This document shows positions 1-10,836 of a stretch of 60,505 nucleotides of DNA, piece after piece. Each line of letters begins with the position of its first letter. The first letter of the stretch is position 1. A model generated the notes under the pieces. The model was given only the letters and a program-made list of their open reading frames with translations, was not told the origin of the DNA and ran no database searches. A program made the position numbers and the translations under genes. The stretch comes from MGBC163016 sp964518575 (GTDB taxonomy: Bacteria; Actinomycetota; Coriobacteriia; Coriobacteriales; Eggerthellaceae), in the NCBI GenBank assembly GCA_964518575.1, contig CAZFGW010000011.1:1-60505 (forward strand), read 5' to 3'.

Positions 1-3000
1 CGCGTCTCGTTGGTCGCGAAACTGCTGGCAGGCACACCCGTGCCGTCTGCCTGCATCTCGACCGCCGTGCCGATCTTGGTCACGAGGCGTGTGCAGCCTT
101 CGAACATCATGTCCATGCCGGAAAGTACGCCGTAGGAGGCGTAATCGCCGTTGATCTTGGAGCTGCCGACGCCGCGCATATCGACCGTGTGGAGGTGTGC
201 GCAGTTGTAGAACATGTAGGAGAGGTCGCTCGCGGAGCCAACGGGCTTGTTGCCGAGGCCGAGCGTGACCGTCTCGAGGTTGGCATCGTCATAGAACATG
301 CCGTACATCGTCACTGAAGAGCTGGAGCAAATGCCCGGTACATCGACGGTTTTCAGGGCGTCCATGCCGCCGAACAGGTACTGCATATTCGACACGCCGG
401 ACATATCCCAATTCGCCGGGAGAACGAGCTGCCTCGATGACGGAGAGCTTGTTCCAAGCACGACCGAATCGACACTATCAAGGTTATAGAACGCACGTTC
501 GAGTGTGGGTGCAGCCGCAGGTAGACCACGCAAATCAAGTATGGTGACCTTGGGACATTCGCACACCAGTTCCTTCATGCTGGTCGGACGAACCACCGTT
601 CCGCTTGACTGATAGGTGATGGAAGCGCGCGCCAGATGATCAGATTTGAACGAGTTGTAGAACAGCCTGGTGAGGTCTGCGCCGCCGATACCCACGTTGT
701 TGAGCGTGAAGCTTGCTTCGTCACCTGACTGGGTGTAATCGGTGTTGAAACCACCCGAGAAGGAGAACAATCCGGTGAGGTTCGAACCAGCACCGTTACC
801 CACATTCGTGGCAGACGCCGTAAGCAAACTGCCCGTGTAAGCGAACATCGAACTCATGTTCGTGCTTGTGCCGTTACCCACGTTATCCAGTGATGCCGTG
901 ATGATGTGTTGTGCATGGTCGAACATCTGATCCATGCGGACTTTCTCGGCATTGCCGACGTTGCTGAGCGTAACGCTGGTGCGTCCGAGCCCCGAGACCG
1001 CCATGGCGTTCTGGAACATCCGCGACATGTTTGCGCCCTTGCCGTTGCCGACGTTGGTCAAGCTCACCGTAGCAATGCGCTCGTCACCGCGGAACATACG
1101 TGACATATTCGTGCCCGTGGGATTATTGCCGAAGCCGTTGAGGGTGACCGTACCGATGTTCGTGCAGTCCTCAAACATGCCCTCGGCGGTGATCAAGCCC
1201 GTGGTATCCCACGTTGCAGGGATGTTCACACCATCCGCCAGATTTGTATCCGTATCCGTAGTGGGCGTATTGATCGCATTGGTAACACTCCCGAGGGACG
1301 AGCAGCCATAGAACATGTTGTTCATGTTGGTCGTGTCTTTCGTCACCTCAAGATTGGTGAGATCGACCTTCGTCAATTTCGCACAGCCATTAAACATGCT
1401 GTCTAGGCTTGCGCCCGCCTTGAGTCCGGAGTACACCTTAACCTGCGAAATGGTGTCGGCATAGGATGCTGAACCAGCTTCTGCAGCAACCCCGCTCCAT
1501 GGAGCCATGAGGCTTTCCTGATCGAAGTCACGCATGGTGGCTTCCGTGTAGCCCTGTACCTTATTCGGATAGAGAACAAGTGTTCCTACTTTGTTATTGG
1601 GATTCTGGCGAATGACCCAGAGCGCCGACTGACCGCTCACGCCATCGGCGGGTGTGCCGATGTAGCCGCCCGCAAGGATGTTGCCGAAGTACGACCCGGT
1701 ATCACCAAACGCAGGACTCAGCTCTGCATAATCGAGCAGCTCCATGTAGTTCTTCGACACCCAAACCTGGATGTTCATGAGGATGTTGTTGTCAGCAAGC
1801 GAGATCTTGCCGTCGAAGCGATACGTCTTGCCCGCATATTTTGCATTCGGACGCTGCATCAGGTTGTCAGCGCGCGTCGGACCTCCCGACACTATCACGT
1901 TCGTGTTCGCCTTCATGACATAGTTCGGCGCCGCCGTAGAACTCTCGCGACTCCAGAAGAAGCCGTTCAGGATCTTCGTCCAGCCAGCTCCGAGTCGGAT
2001 GGAGGCCTCATATCCATTGGAAGCTCCCGTGGGAGTATCAAAACCTGAACCACGGAACATGTCGTACATGAATGTCGCATTCGGTCCATAGGACGTCGTA
2101 TTGCCCAGCACTTCGCTTGTTCCAATGCCGGTCAGGTCGATATCGTTCAGGTTCGTACAATTGCGGAACAGATAGCGCATATCATACATAGAGCCAATGG
2201 GCTTATCAGCAGTTAACCCTACGTATGAAACGCCCGTGCATCCCTCGAACATAGAGGTAGCCACAATGCGCTTTTCGCGAACCACATTTTTGAGCGAAAT
2301 CTCTACGACGCTCGTACAATCTTTGAACATCTCAGCCATGTTGACGACGCCCGCGAAGTCCCAATCTACGGGCAGCACGACGAAGTTCTGACGCTCGGTC
2401 GGCGCGTTCGCTCTTTGACCAACGTTCGCCGCAAGCGTATTACCGGCGAACATGCTATACAGATTGGAAGCGGGCGCAGCCAGACCGCGCAGGTCCATTT
2501 GACCCAGCTTAGAGCATCCAGCGAACATAGCGACCATGCTTGATGCATGCCGTACGCGCGGCTTCATTTCATCGGACACCGCAATCGAGAGGATGGCGCG
2601 TGTCAGAGTGCTCTTCGCCGAGAACGAATTCTCGAAGCATGAGATGAAATTCGCTCCATCAATGCCGAAGTTCACGAACGTGAATGAAGGCGTACGACCC
2701 ACTGCATAGGAGGTCTTCGTCTCCGGATCATAATATCCGCCCGTGTGAGCAAACATTTCTGTCATGTTGGCATTGCGAATGCCAACATTGGTTGCGTTGA
2801 CGCTGTACAGCACGTACGCGTCTTTGAACATGTATGCCATATTCGGAGCAGACCCGGTGTTCGTTCCGACATCATTCATTGTCAGACGTGCGAGCTGTGC
2901 GGCGCCTTCGAACATATGAGCCATGGACGTGGACGAGCCGTTGCCCACAGTGTTGAGCACCACTTCGCCTGTTCCATTGATTCCGCTATCAGTCATGGAG

Positions 3001-6000
3001 CCCTTGAACATATATTCCATGTTGGTGCGATCGCCGTTGCCGACGTTGTTGAACTCGACCCAGTTGATCTTCGGGCAGTCAGCGAATGCGAAGGACATAT
3101 CGATGCCCGTGCGTCCGCTACCGACGTTCTTCAACACCACGCTCGTGAGATTCGAGCAATTGCGGAACATACCGATGGCGGTCGTCAAGCCTGAGGTATC
3201 CCACCCTGAGTACAGGCTCACGTTGCGTGCGATAGCATCTCCTTGTGCCACCTCGTCACGCGTACGCACCTCAGTGATGGAGTCACAGTTCTCGAACATG
3301 CCATACATCGACATCGTATTGGGCGTGAGCTTGAGCGGAGTCAGATCAGCTGAAACCAGATTCGGGCAATGCGAGAACATAGCCTCGAGCGAACGACCCG
3401 CCGTAACGCCGGGATAGACCTTCATCTGAGAGAAGCGGTCGGAGAAGTTCACGCCATTCGTGCGCGTCAAGCCGGACCACGGAGCAACCTTGGTGTCCTC
3501 AGCCCCGAAGTCACGCATCGTACCCGCTTGTCCATCCCTCGGATAGATGATGAGCGTGTTGCCACGGATGACCCACATGACGGACTGACCATTCTGTCCG
3601 TCGAATTCGTCACCGATATAACCGCCAGCGACAATGGAGCCAAACGTTTTGCCCGTGTCACCGAATACTGATTCGAGGTTCGCATAGTTCAGATTGTTCG
3701 CGTAGTTGTGAGCTACCCAAATGTCAGCATGAACGAGTGCATTATTGTCGGACAGATCAATCGTACCCGCAAAGGAGTAGACATTCGTTCCGAGCGTTGC
3801 CTGCGGACAATCGATCAGGTCAGCAAACGTGGTGGGACCGCCGAACACCCGCACTGTCACATTGCTTGCCATGACGTAGGTGGGGGATGCGGTCTGGTTG
3901 TCGCGGTTCCAGAAGAAGCCGTTCAGAATCTTCGTGAAGCCTGTGCCGAGCGTAATGGTGCTGGCTTTGGGCGATGCTTCGCCCTTCGCCGTAACGATAT
4001 TCGTGGCGCCCTCGAACATGTGATACATGAGCGTAGAGCTTGCGCCGTAGGATTCGTTATCGCCTGTGACCATGGATGAGCCCACACCGGAGAAATCGAT
4101 GTTGGACAAAGCAGAGCAGTTCTTGAACAGGTACTTCATGTTGTTAGCAGAACCGATGCGGCTACCAGCCGTAAGGAGGCAGTTCTCCATGTTCGAGTTG
4201 TTCGCGAACATACCTTCCATGCTGAGCGTCGGCGATGTGACGAGTCCTTGGAGTTCGACGTCGACCAACGCGGAGGTTGCTGCTGCGCCGTCCTTGCCAT
4301 CAGGCTGGGCGAACATATAGTCCATGGTGAGCGCCTGATAGAAGTTGTAATCATCAGCGAAGTACACGAAGCGATCGCGCAGGTTTGTCGCATCGGCTGC
4401 AGCTTGCTGAATGCGAAGAACATAGTTGACGCCATAGAACATGTACGCCATCGTGCGCTCGCCCGTGGAGGACAGCGCCGGAAGTCCACGCAGGTCACAG
4501 AATGACAGATGCGTCATACCGGAGAACATGCCTTCGAACGACGATGCTGGCTTCGCATCCGTTGATGCGATGGTCACATTCGCCACATTGATACGGTTGG
4601 ACGAATATGCGTTATAGAACATGTTCTTGAAGATGGCGTCGCCGCCGCAGCCAACATTGTTGAACCGGACGACCGCATCGCGACGCGAGCTCGAAGCTGC
4701 GCCGAGATATGCGTCAACCGAGCCGACATTCATGAACATTTCGGTCAAATTCGCATCAGGTCCATTGCCCACATTGGTCAAATTCACCCCTGTGAGCGCG
4801 TAGGTCTGATTGAACATGCGGGTCAAATTCGCATCCGGACCACTGGCCACATCGGTCGCTGTGACAGACCGCAGGTAGAATGCGTCCTGGAACATGTCGG
4901 TCATATTGGTCGTCCATTTGACCCCATTGACCGTTGCTCCTTCGACAGAAGAGTTACCCACTCCGGTCATGGTAATGGAGGGACTCTTATTCGCAAGGGC
5001 GTTCGACGAGAACGCGTCCTTAAACATACGGGCGAACTGCGTTGCTGCGCCCGAGCCCACATTGGACATGTTCACGCGCGTGAGGTTCGCACAGCCAAGG
5101 AACATCTCTGTCATATTGGCGTTGTCAGCCGAGACGAAGTCAACGAGGTTGACCTCAACAAGATTCTCAGCGCCCTGGAACATATTGCTCGTGTTCGTCA
5201 GCTTCGCTGTGTTCCACGTGGGAGCAATGGACACACCCTCGGGAACGGTGGTCGTAGTATCGGGAATGCGCTCGACGTTCGTGTCCACTTTGGTCAAAGC
5301 GCTGCAGCCTGCGAACATTTCGTTCATGTTCGTGGTCAGATCAACATTGAGCTGCGTGATGTCCACGTTCGTCAGGTTCTTCATGTCCTTGAACATGGCA
5401 TTGAGCGATGTGTTCGCACGCACGCCGTTGTAGACCTTCACGTATTTAACAAGTTCGCCATAGCCGGAACGCCAAGGTGCGATGTCTGCCGGCGTGTCGC
5501 CGAGGTCACGCATTTGCGGCGTTGGCGGACGACTTGTGCCCTGACGCGGTTTCGGGTAAATCACGAGGGTCAGTTCACCCCGTGCATTCTGACGGATGTT
5601 GTAGATGACCGAACTGCCGCTGGGGTCATTCGTGGTTTTGACGCCAACGAAGCCGAAGGTGACGAGACCGCCGAACTCTTCGCCCACGTTGCCGATAGCT
5701 CCCGCATTGGCGGACGGATAGACGAGGTACTGCCGCGTGGTCCACACCAATTCGTTAGATGCAGCGCGCGTGTCAGACAGGTCAACGACGCCCATGTAGA
5801 TGAACTTCTTGCCGTTCACCTCCGTGTTCGGACGACGCATGAGGTTGTCAACGCCTTCGGGGCCACCGTAGACGTACACATTCGCAGCCAAGACATACTC
5901 GGGCACGCCATCGATGACCTCGCGATTCCAGAAGAAGCCGTTCAGCACTTTCGTGAACCCAGCGCCGATGTAGATCTTGGCGTTTTCGTTCACCGCCGTG

Positions 6001-9000
6001 CAATCCTGATCTTTGTTGTTGACCATCTGCGTGGCGCCATCGAACATCTTCGCCATGTATGAGCTGTTCTCACCGAACGACGTCCAGTCGCCCGTGACCG
6101 TGGACGTGTCAACGCCGCGGAGATTCACCATGGTCAGCGCCGGGCAGTTGGCGAACATGTAGCGCATGTCGTTCACATACATCATACAGTTGGTGCCGTC
6201 GAGCGAGGACAGCGTGATGGTGACGTCCTGCAGAACCGTGCAGCCGTCGAACATGTGAGCCACGGAGACCGGTGTCATTTCGCCCGGTCCGAACACGTCA
6301 ATCATGGTGACCGTGGAGAGGCTCTTGCAGTTTTGGAACATACCCGCGACGCTGGTGCTGCCCGATATAACGAGCTGCTTGAGGTCAGACGGGTCAATCA
6401 CAGACAGATTCTGGAAATTCGCGAACAGAAGCTCGTTGGTGCTTTCGTTCTTTGTGAATACATAGTCAAGCACCTTGATACGGTTGACCAGATTGATCGT
6501 ATCACGGAACTCGTCCTTGCCCCATTCGGGCAGAATGGCAGCCTGTGCACCTTGCGCCCTCTGCGTTTGGAAGAGTTCAGCGAGGTCGTCGGCGTCGGGA
6601 TCGGTTGGGTAGAGGAGGAATGTGTATTCGCCCTCAGCCGGCATGCTGCCGTCTTCGGCGACCGCTGCATCAGACGGACGCGGACCACGAACTTCCCACG
6701 TGACGTTCGTGCCCGCCGTGTCGACGTGGCTCGAGCCAACCACAGGACCGTAGGTGAGCGTGAGCTCGGTATCGTCCTCTTCGGCAGCCAGCCGTGCGCT
6801 TGCCGCCATTTTGGTGACCGTTGCATTCATGAGGTCGAGTTCATTGGCGGTTAGTTCGCCTGCTTTCTCTTCGTCGGTCTTGGTGCTGCCGTCAGCTGCG
6901 TCGACCGCGTCGGCCGCGTTTGTCTGCGCGTCCTTGTTGATCTCATCAAGGAGAGCGCCATCGATCTGGTTGTCGTCGGTGTTGGTGGTGCCGGCGTTGT
7001 CGGTGGTGCCGGTGCCAGTGGTGCCGTCGGTGGTGCCTTCGCCACCTTCACCCGCTTCGTCATCCGGGAAGAGGGAGGGCTCGGGGACTTCGACAAACTC
7101 CATGGGCGTCACCTGGACGGTACGCGCACGCTGCGCGAGCACCTGCCCATTGAGCAGATGCGTGACCGTGACTTCGGAAACGCTTTCCTTGTAGCCGCGC
7201 ACAAGACCGGTCGTGGTGACCGAGACGTTTTCGGACGCGAAAGAGTATTCCGTCTGGATGCCGCTGTCCGCCGCGGGCGTTGCTTCCGCGACCAGCTGCT
7301 CAGCCAGAGGGTCATCCTTGCCGCCGGCGTAGATGCTGGCGGTGTCGCCGACGGGCACTTTGAGTGTGTCGCTCGGCAGCTGGATACCATAGCTGTAGAC
7401 GATGATGTTCTGCGTGGGATCACCCTGAGCTGCTGCCCATGACGACGCCTCAACTGTTTCGGGAACATAGACGCGCAGGCTGGAGCATCCCGCGAGGGCG
7501 GAATCGCTCACCGTTGCGACATGCCCATTCGCCACGATGGTCTTGAGCGCCGTTGCGCCGGAGAACGCTTCGCCGCCGATAGTGGTCAGCGTTGCCGGCA
7601 GCGTTGCCTCGGTGATGCCGCTGTCCGCGAAGGCGCGGTAGCCAATGGTGCGCAGGCTGGAGCCGAAGTTGATGGTGGACAGCGCTGCAGTGCCCTCGAA
7701 GGCGGATTCGCCGATGGTGCGGATGGACGCCGGCAGATGCACGGTGTTGAGCGAGGTGAAGCCCGCGAATGCGTTCTTCGCGATGGCGGTGACCGGGTAG
7801 ACGACGTTGCCGATGCGCGCGCTTGCCGGGATGTCGAGTTCCGTGGCGAAGGTGGCGCGTCCTTGCCAGCTGACCTCGAGGGTCATGTTGGGCAGGAGCG
7901 TGTAGGTCAGACCGGTGGTTGCCGTGCCCGGCGTGGTTTCCTCGGTGGTAGCGGAGACGGAGTCGCCCGGCTTCACGAGCTCGACCATGCCGCCCGTTTG
8001 TCCGGCAGCGTTGCCCGCGGTTTCCGTGGCGCCCGCTTCGCCAATGGTGGTGAACTGGGTGAAGCCGGCAGCCGCCCAAACCTGAGTTGCCGCTTCGTCG
8101 GCTGCGTTGGTGAGCGCGATGGTGGCGCCTTCAATGGTTGAAGCCTCGAACGCACCCGGCGTGTTCTGGATGCGCTGCTCGCGCGTTTCCGGATCCGTGG
8201 TGACGGCGTTCTCCTGCACGTAGACCGGCTTGACGTCGGTGCCCGTGAGCGCCGCGAGTGCCTGCTGGGTCTCCTGGGCCTTCGCCATACTTATATATGT
8301 AGGCGCAGCGATGTAGGAGATGTTGGCCGGGCAGACGATGGAGGTCAGACCCGTTGCCGCCGATGCGCTGTACGCGCCGGCGTCGATAGCGATGACGGGG
8401 ACGCGCTGGGTGCCGAACGCGGCGGTCTGGTTAATAACCGTTGCGCTGCCCGCGCCCGCAGCCCGCCAAGCGACTGCAGCCTGATCGGCTTTGTCGACGG
8501 TGGTCTGGTTTCCTTCGTCATCAAGAGCGCGCAGGAGCATGTCGTTCTCGGCGACGAAGACGGAGTTGTCCGTTGCCACCACGAAGCTGGTGGCTGCCGT
8601 TGCGTAGGGCTTGCCTTCCGCGAATATAGATGTGGTCTCGGTGGCTATTTCGATGGTCTCCTTCGCCGCCGGAGCAAAGAGCAGCTGCGTGCGATCCTTG
8701 GTGGTGAGGGAGCCGGCGAAGGACGCGTAAGTGGCATTGCCCGCGTCCACCGTGATGTTCTTGAGGTTGGCGAAAGCAGCCAACGCGTCTACATCTATAT
8801 ATGTAATGGTTGAGGGGAGCGTCAGGTTGGTGGCGTTCGCCTCGTCGGCGCCGGACATGCCGAGCGCGCCCGCGCCGTTGCCGAGCGTGACGAGGTTGCG
8901 CGTTGCGTCCGTTGCCGTGGGAGCTGCCGCTGCCTGAGCCTGCTGGCATGCGCGCTCGCCGATGGCGATGACGGCGTAGGTGTTGCCGTTGAAGTCAACG

Positions 9001-10253
9001 GTGGCCGGGATGTCGAGACCCTCCTGACCGGTGACGCTTTCGGTGACGCCCGTGAACGCGACCGTAGGCGTGCCCGGCTCAACGCCGGGGACCGCGGCTG
9101 CGGATGCGGCGGCGTCGGGAGCGGTGACGACCTGGTAGATAAGCCCGTCAACCTGGAAGACGTTCGCGTTCGCGTTGATCGAGACCATGCCGGAGATGGC
9201 GGTGGACTCGTCGCCCTTGGTGAGGCGCTCCTGGGTGGAGATGATCTCCACGCCGTTGGGTGCTTGCGCGGTGCCTTGGGTGGTTGCGTCGGGGGTTGGG
9301 TTGGCTTGGTTGGTTGTGTTGTTGGTTGGGTTGGCGTTGTTGGCGTTGTTGGTTGCGCCGTCGGCGTTGGTGTTGGTATTGGTGAGCGTGACCGAGTCTG
9401 TGAGGATGGGGACGTTCGCGGGGGTGCTGCCGTCAGCGCCCGCTTGCGCGATCGTGCCGAACGCCATTGCTGCCGCGAGGGTTGCAGCGGTTGCTACGCG
9501 CAGGATGCGACCCAGGGGGTTACGCGCGTAGGGGTTGGTGTTGGTTGCGCGCTTGGTTGTGCGCGCGCGGGTGGTGTGTGTGGTTGTGGCGGCTGCAGCG
9601 GAGGTGGTGGTGCTGGTTGTGGTGATGCTGGTGGGAAGGCTGGCGGACGGAGCGACAGTGATGTCGTCATGAGCGGTGGTGGTTTCGTGAGCGGTGGTGC
9701 AGGGATTCAGGGAAAGGGAATCAGACGATGCGAGCTCGTTGGTAAGGCGAGCCTCTGTTGCTGCATCGGTTGCGGTTGTGTTCGCGGTTGCGTTCGCGAG
9801 AGCAGTGTCTGCGAGAGCGCTTGCGCTTGCGGCTTCGGTGGCGCTGGTGGCGACCGAGTCGGTTACTGCGTTCGCGATGGCGCTCGCGGTGGCTGCGGCA
9901 GCTGCGGTTGCGGCGGCTGCGCCTGCGAGATCGGAAGCGGTGCTTTCGACCGGCGCGCCGGTTGCTGCCTCGTCAACGACGATGGCGCGGACGGCGTATT
10001 CGCCTTCGCCCTTCGCCTGAACGCTTGAAGCGTCCGTCAGGTTGACGTATTCGCTCTGCATGAGAACAACGTCGTCAGCCGCGACGGCATCTTCCCGCAT
10101 GTGCGGGTCAGCGCTTTTCGCGTGCTTGGCGTGCATCGCCTTGTCATGCATACCGTGGGTTGTGCTTTGCGCGTTCGCAAAGACACCTGATGCGTGCTTG
10201 GGGCTCAGGTTCCCTTGTCCCTGCCCTGTGCCCAGCTCATGAAGTGTGCTCAT
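1..10253 (-). CDS. Giant BspA-like surface protein with DUF285 repeats (C-terminus beyond window)
   Basis: One frame stays open from ATG 10253 to the left edge, giving at least 3,417 residues. A TAA lies four codons upstream, and AAGG sits about 10 bases before the start. Residues 1-239 are Ala/Thr-rich. A basic stretch with a hydrophobic core (about 240-271, ending AQA) looks like a signal peptide. Next come a Thr/Asn linker, LRR_5/BspA-type repeats (such as AFAGFTSL, 7.45-9.0 kb) and an Ig-like Big-type segment near 7.2-7.45 kb. From about 6.5 kb leftward there are tandem ~26-residue repeats of the form NMTEMFxGCxxL (DUF285, mycoplasma-lipoprotein type). These are nested in super-repeats marked by GFFWNR at 5926, 3907 and 1951, and a fourth begins near position 150. 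Family knowledge suggests a surface adhesin or host-interaction protein. The anchor is not visible because the C-terminus is missing. Confidence 0.9.
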   Translation of the reverse strand, partial: MSTLHELGTGQGQGNLSPKHASGVFANAQSTTHGMHDKAMHAKHAKSADPHMREDAVAADDVVLMQSEYVNLTDASSVQAKGEGEYAVRAIVVDEAATGAPVESTASDLAGAAAATAAAAATASAIANAVTDSVATSATEAASASALADTALANATANTTATDAATEARLTNELASSDSLSLNPCTTAHETTTAHDDITVAPSASLPTSITTTSTTTSAAAATTTHTTRARTTKRATNTNPYARNPLGRILRVATAATLAAAMAFGTIAQAGADGSTPANVPILTDSVTLTNTNTNADGATNNANNANPTNNTTNQANPTPDATTQGTAQAPNGVEIISTQERLTKGDESTAISGMVSINANANVFQVDGLIYQVVTAPDAAASAAAVPGVEPGTPTVAFTGVTESVTGQEGLDIPATVDFNGNTYAVIAIGERACQQAQAAAAPTATDATRNLVTLGNGAGALGMSGADEANATNLTLPSTITYIDVDALAAFANLKNITVDAGNATYASFAGSLTTKDRTQLLFAPAAKETIEIATETTSIFAEGKPYATAATSFVVATDNSVFVAENDMLLRALDDEGNQTTVDKADQAAVAWRAAGAGSATVINQTAAFGTQRVPVIAIDAGAYSASAATGLTSIVCPANISYIAAPTYISMAKAQETQQALAALTGTDVKPVYVQENAVTTDPETREQRIQNTPGAFEASTIEGATIALTNAADEAATQVWAAAGFTQFTTIGEAGATETAGNAAGQTGGMVELVKPGDSVSATTEETTPGTATTGLTYTLLPNMTLEVSWQGRATFATELDIPASARIGNVVYPVTAIAKNAFAGFTSLNTVHLPASIRTIGESAFEGTAALSTINFGSSLRTIGYRAFADSGITEATLPATLTTIGGEAFSGATALKTIVANGHVATVSDSALAGCSSLRVYVPETVEASSWAAAQGDPTQNIIVYSYGIQLPSDTLKVPVGDTASIYAGGKDDPLAEQLVAEATPAADSGIQTEYSFASENVSVTTTGLVRGYKESVSEVTVTHLLNGQVLAQRARTVQVTPMEFVEVPEPSLFPDDEAGEGGEGTTDGTTGTGTTDNAGTTNTDDNQIDGALLDEINKDAQTNAADAVDAADGSTKTDEEKAGELTANELDLMNATVTKMAASARLAAEEDDTELTLTYGPVVGSSHVDTAGTNVTWEVRGPRPSDAAVAEDGSMPAEGEYTFLLYPTDPDADDLAELFQTQRAQGAQAAILPEWGKDEFRDTINLVNRIKVLDYVFTKNESTNELLFANFQNLSVIDPSDLKQLVISGSTSVAGMFQNCKSLSTVTMIDVFGPGEMTPVSVAHMFDGCTVLQDVTITLSSLDGTNCMMYVNDMRYMFANCPALTMVNLRGVDTSTVTGDWTSFGENSSYMAKMFDGATQMVNNKDQDCTAVNENAKIYIGAGFTKVLNGFFWNREVIDGVPEYVLAANVYVYGGPEGVDNLMRRPNTEVNGKKFIYMGVVDLSDTRAASNELVWTTRQYLVYPSANAGAIGNVGEEFGGLVTFGFVGVKTTNDPSGSSVIYNIRQNARGELTLVIYPKPRQGTSRPPTPQMRDLGDTPADIAPWRSGYGELVKYVKVYNGVRANTSLNAMFKDMKNLTNVDITQLNVDLTTNMNEMFAGCSALTKVDTNVERIPDTTTTVPEGVSIAPTWNTAKLTNTSNMFQGAENLVEVNLVDFVSADNANMTEMFLGCANLTRVNMSNVGSGAATQFARMFKDAFSSNALANKSPSITMTGVGNSSVEGATVNGVKWTTNMTDMFQDAFYLRSVTATDVASGPDANLTRMFNQTYALTGVNLTNVGNGPDANLTEMFMNVGSVDAYLGAASSSRRDAVVRFNNVGCGGDAIFKNMFYNAYSSNRINVANVTIASTDAKPASSFEGMFSGMTHLSFCDLRGLPALSSTGERTMAYMFYGVNYVLRIQQAAADATNLRDRFVYFADDYNFYQALTMDYMFAQPDGKDGAAATSALVDVELQGLVTSPTLSMEGMFANNSNMENCLLTAGSRIGSANNMKYLFKNCSALSNIDFSGVGSSMVTGDNESYGASSTLMYHMFEGATNIVTAKGEASPKASTITLGTGFTKILNGFFWNRDNQTASPTYVMASNVTVRVFGGPTTFADLIDCPQATLGTNVYSFAGTIDLSDNNALVHADIWVAHNYANNLNYANLESVFGDTGKTFGSIVAGGYIGDEFDGQNGQSVMWVIRGNTLIIYPRDGQAGTMRDFGAEDTKVAPWSGLTRTNGVNFSDRFSQMKVYPGVTAGRSLEAMFSHCPNLVSADLTPLKLTPNTMSMYGMFENCDSITEVRTRDEVAQGDAIARNVSLYSGWDTSGLTTAIGMFRNCSNLTSVVLKNVGSGRTGIDMSFAFADCPKINWVEFNNVGNGDRTNMEYMFKGSMTDSGINGTGEVVLNTVGNGSSTSMAHMFEGAAQLARLTMNDVGTNTGSAPNMAYMFKDAYVLYSVNATNVGIRNANMTEMFAHTGGYYDPETKTSYAVGRTPSFTFVNFGIDGANFISCFENSFSAKSTLTRAILSIAVSDEMKPRVRHASSMVAMFAGCSKLGQMDLRGLAAPASNLYSMFAGNTLAANVGQRANAPTERQNFVVLPVDWDFAGVVNMAEMFKDCTSVVEISLKNVVREKRIVATSMFEGCTGVSYVGLTADKPIGSMYDMRYLFRNCTNLNDIDLTGIGTSEVLGNTTSYGPNATFMYDMFRGSGFDTPTGASNGYEASIRLGAGWTKILNGFFWSRESSTAAPNYVMKANTNVIVSGGPTRADNLMQRPNAKYAGKTYRFDGKISLADNNILMNIQVWVSKNYMELLDYAELSPAFGDTGSYFGNILAGGYIGTPADGVSGQSALWVIRQNPNNKVGTLVLYPNKVQGYTEATMRDFDQESLMAPWSGVAAEAGSASYADTISQVKVYSGLKAGASLDSMFNGCAKLTKVDLTNLEVTKDTTNMNNMFYGCSSLGSVTNAINTPTTDTDTNLADGVNIPATWDTTGLITAEGMFEDCTNIGTVTLNGFGNNPTGTNMSRMFRGDERIATVSLTNVGNGKGANMSRMFQNAMAVSGLGRTSVTLSNVGNAEKVRMDQMFDHAQHIITASLDNVGNGTSTNMSSMFAYTGSLLTASATNVGNGAGSNLTGLFSFSGGFNTDYTQSGDEASFTLNNVGIGGADLTRLFYNSFKSDHLARASITYQSSGTVVRPTSMKELVCECPKVTILDLRGLPAAAPTLERAFYNLDSVDSVVLGTSSPSSRQLVLPANWDMSGVSNMQYLFGGMDALKTVDVPGICSSSSVTMYGMFYDDANLETVTLGLGNKPVGSASDLSYMFYNCAHLHTVDMRGVGSSKINGDYASYGVLSGMDMMFEGCTRLVTKIGTAVEMQADGTGVPASSFATNET

Positions 10254-10277
10254 GGTCCTGCCTTACTTCTTGGTTCA

Positions 10278-10298
10278 CGAACCGTTACCAGCGGTTCG
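10278..10298 (-). promoter_or_regulatory. Hairpin in the 5' leader of the giant surface-protein gene
   Basis: The inverted repeat CGAACCG-N7-CGGTTCG lies 25 bases upstream of the start codon and upstream of the ribosome-binding site. The stem is seen directly. A role in translation control or message stability is inference. Confidence 0.3.
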
Positions 10299-10760
10299 CC
10301 TTGCCTCCGGCTGCTCGCTTCTGCTCCGATCGGTTTCCGCTGCTGGCGGGCGCTTTGCGCTGTTTGCGTTGTGCGCGACGCTCACGCCTTGTGCGGTTGC
10401 CTGCCTCTTTGCGGAAGCGATAGGCCTTACTGTCATGGTGTTCCCAGCACCAACGTGACAGCGGCGTACCATGTGACGTGCCTTTTCGAGGTACATATGC
10501 TTGGGTAGGGTGTTTGCTGCTGCAGCATCAATCCCCTTTGTGCGTCGTCTTTGGCGAAGTGCGGCAACTGGTGACTGTCCGCGACTCCGCGCGGCTTGCG
10601 CTGGCACGGCATCTGTCCGTTCTGCCAGCGGTGCCCCGTGTGCCCGTTCGAGCCAACCCGTGCTCGCCTGTGCCAAAGACACGTTTCCCCCCATGCACAT
10701 GCGCTTCGATACGCGTTCTGTTCAACCTCGTCGCGCTATTCGCGCGCGCGTATATAGGCG

Positions 10761-10788
10761 CGTTGATACAGTGGTAGCAATATGTACT
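10761..10788 (+). promoter_or_regulatory. Sigma70-like promoter
   Basis: TTGATA and TACTAT are separated by 16 bases. The promoter would start a plus-strand transcript near 10795, just ahead of the small frame at 10837. The match is visible; activity is inferred. Confidence 0.35.
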
Positions 10789-10836
10789 ATACCCTTGTAT
10801 TTCGCCCGTTCAGAATGGATAAAATGAGGGTGAAAT

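Noticed and set aside
10275..10700. A 141-codon minus-strand frame upstream of the giant surface protein
   Set aside because: Arg/Ala-rich, no ribosome-binding site that I can defend, overlaps several equally long frames in other phases, and overlaps the leader of the surface gene.
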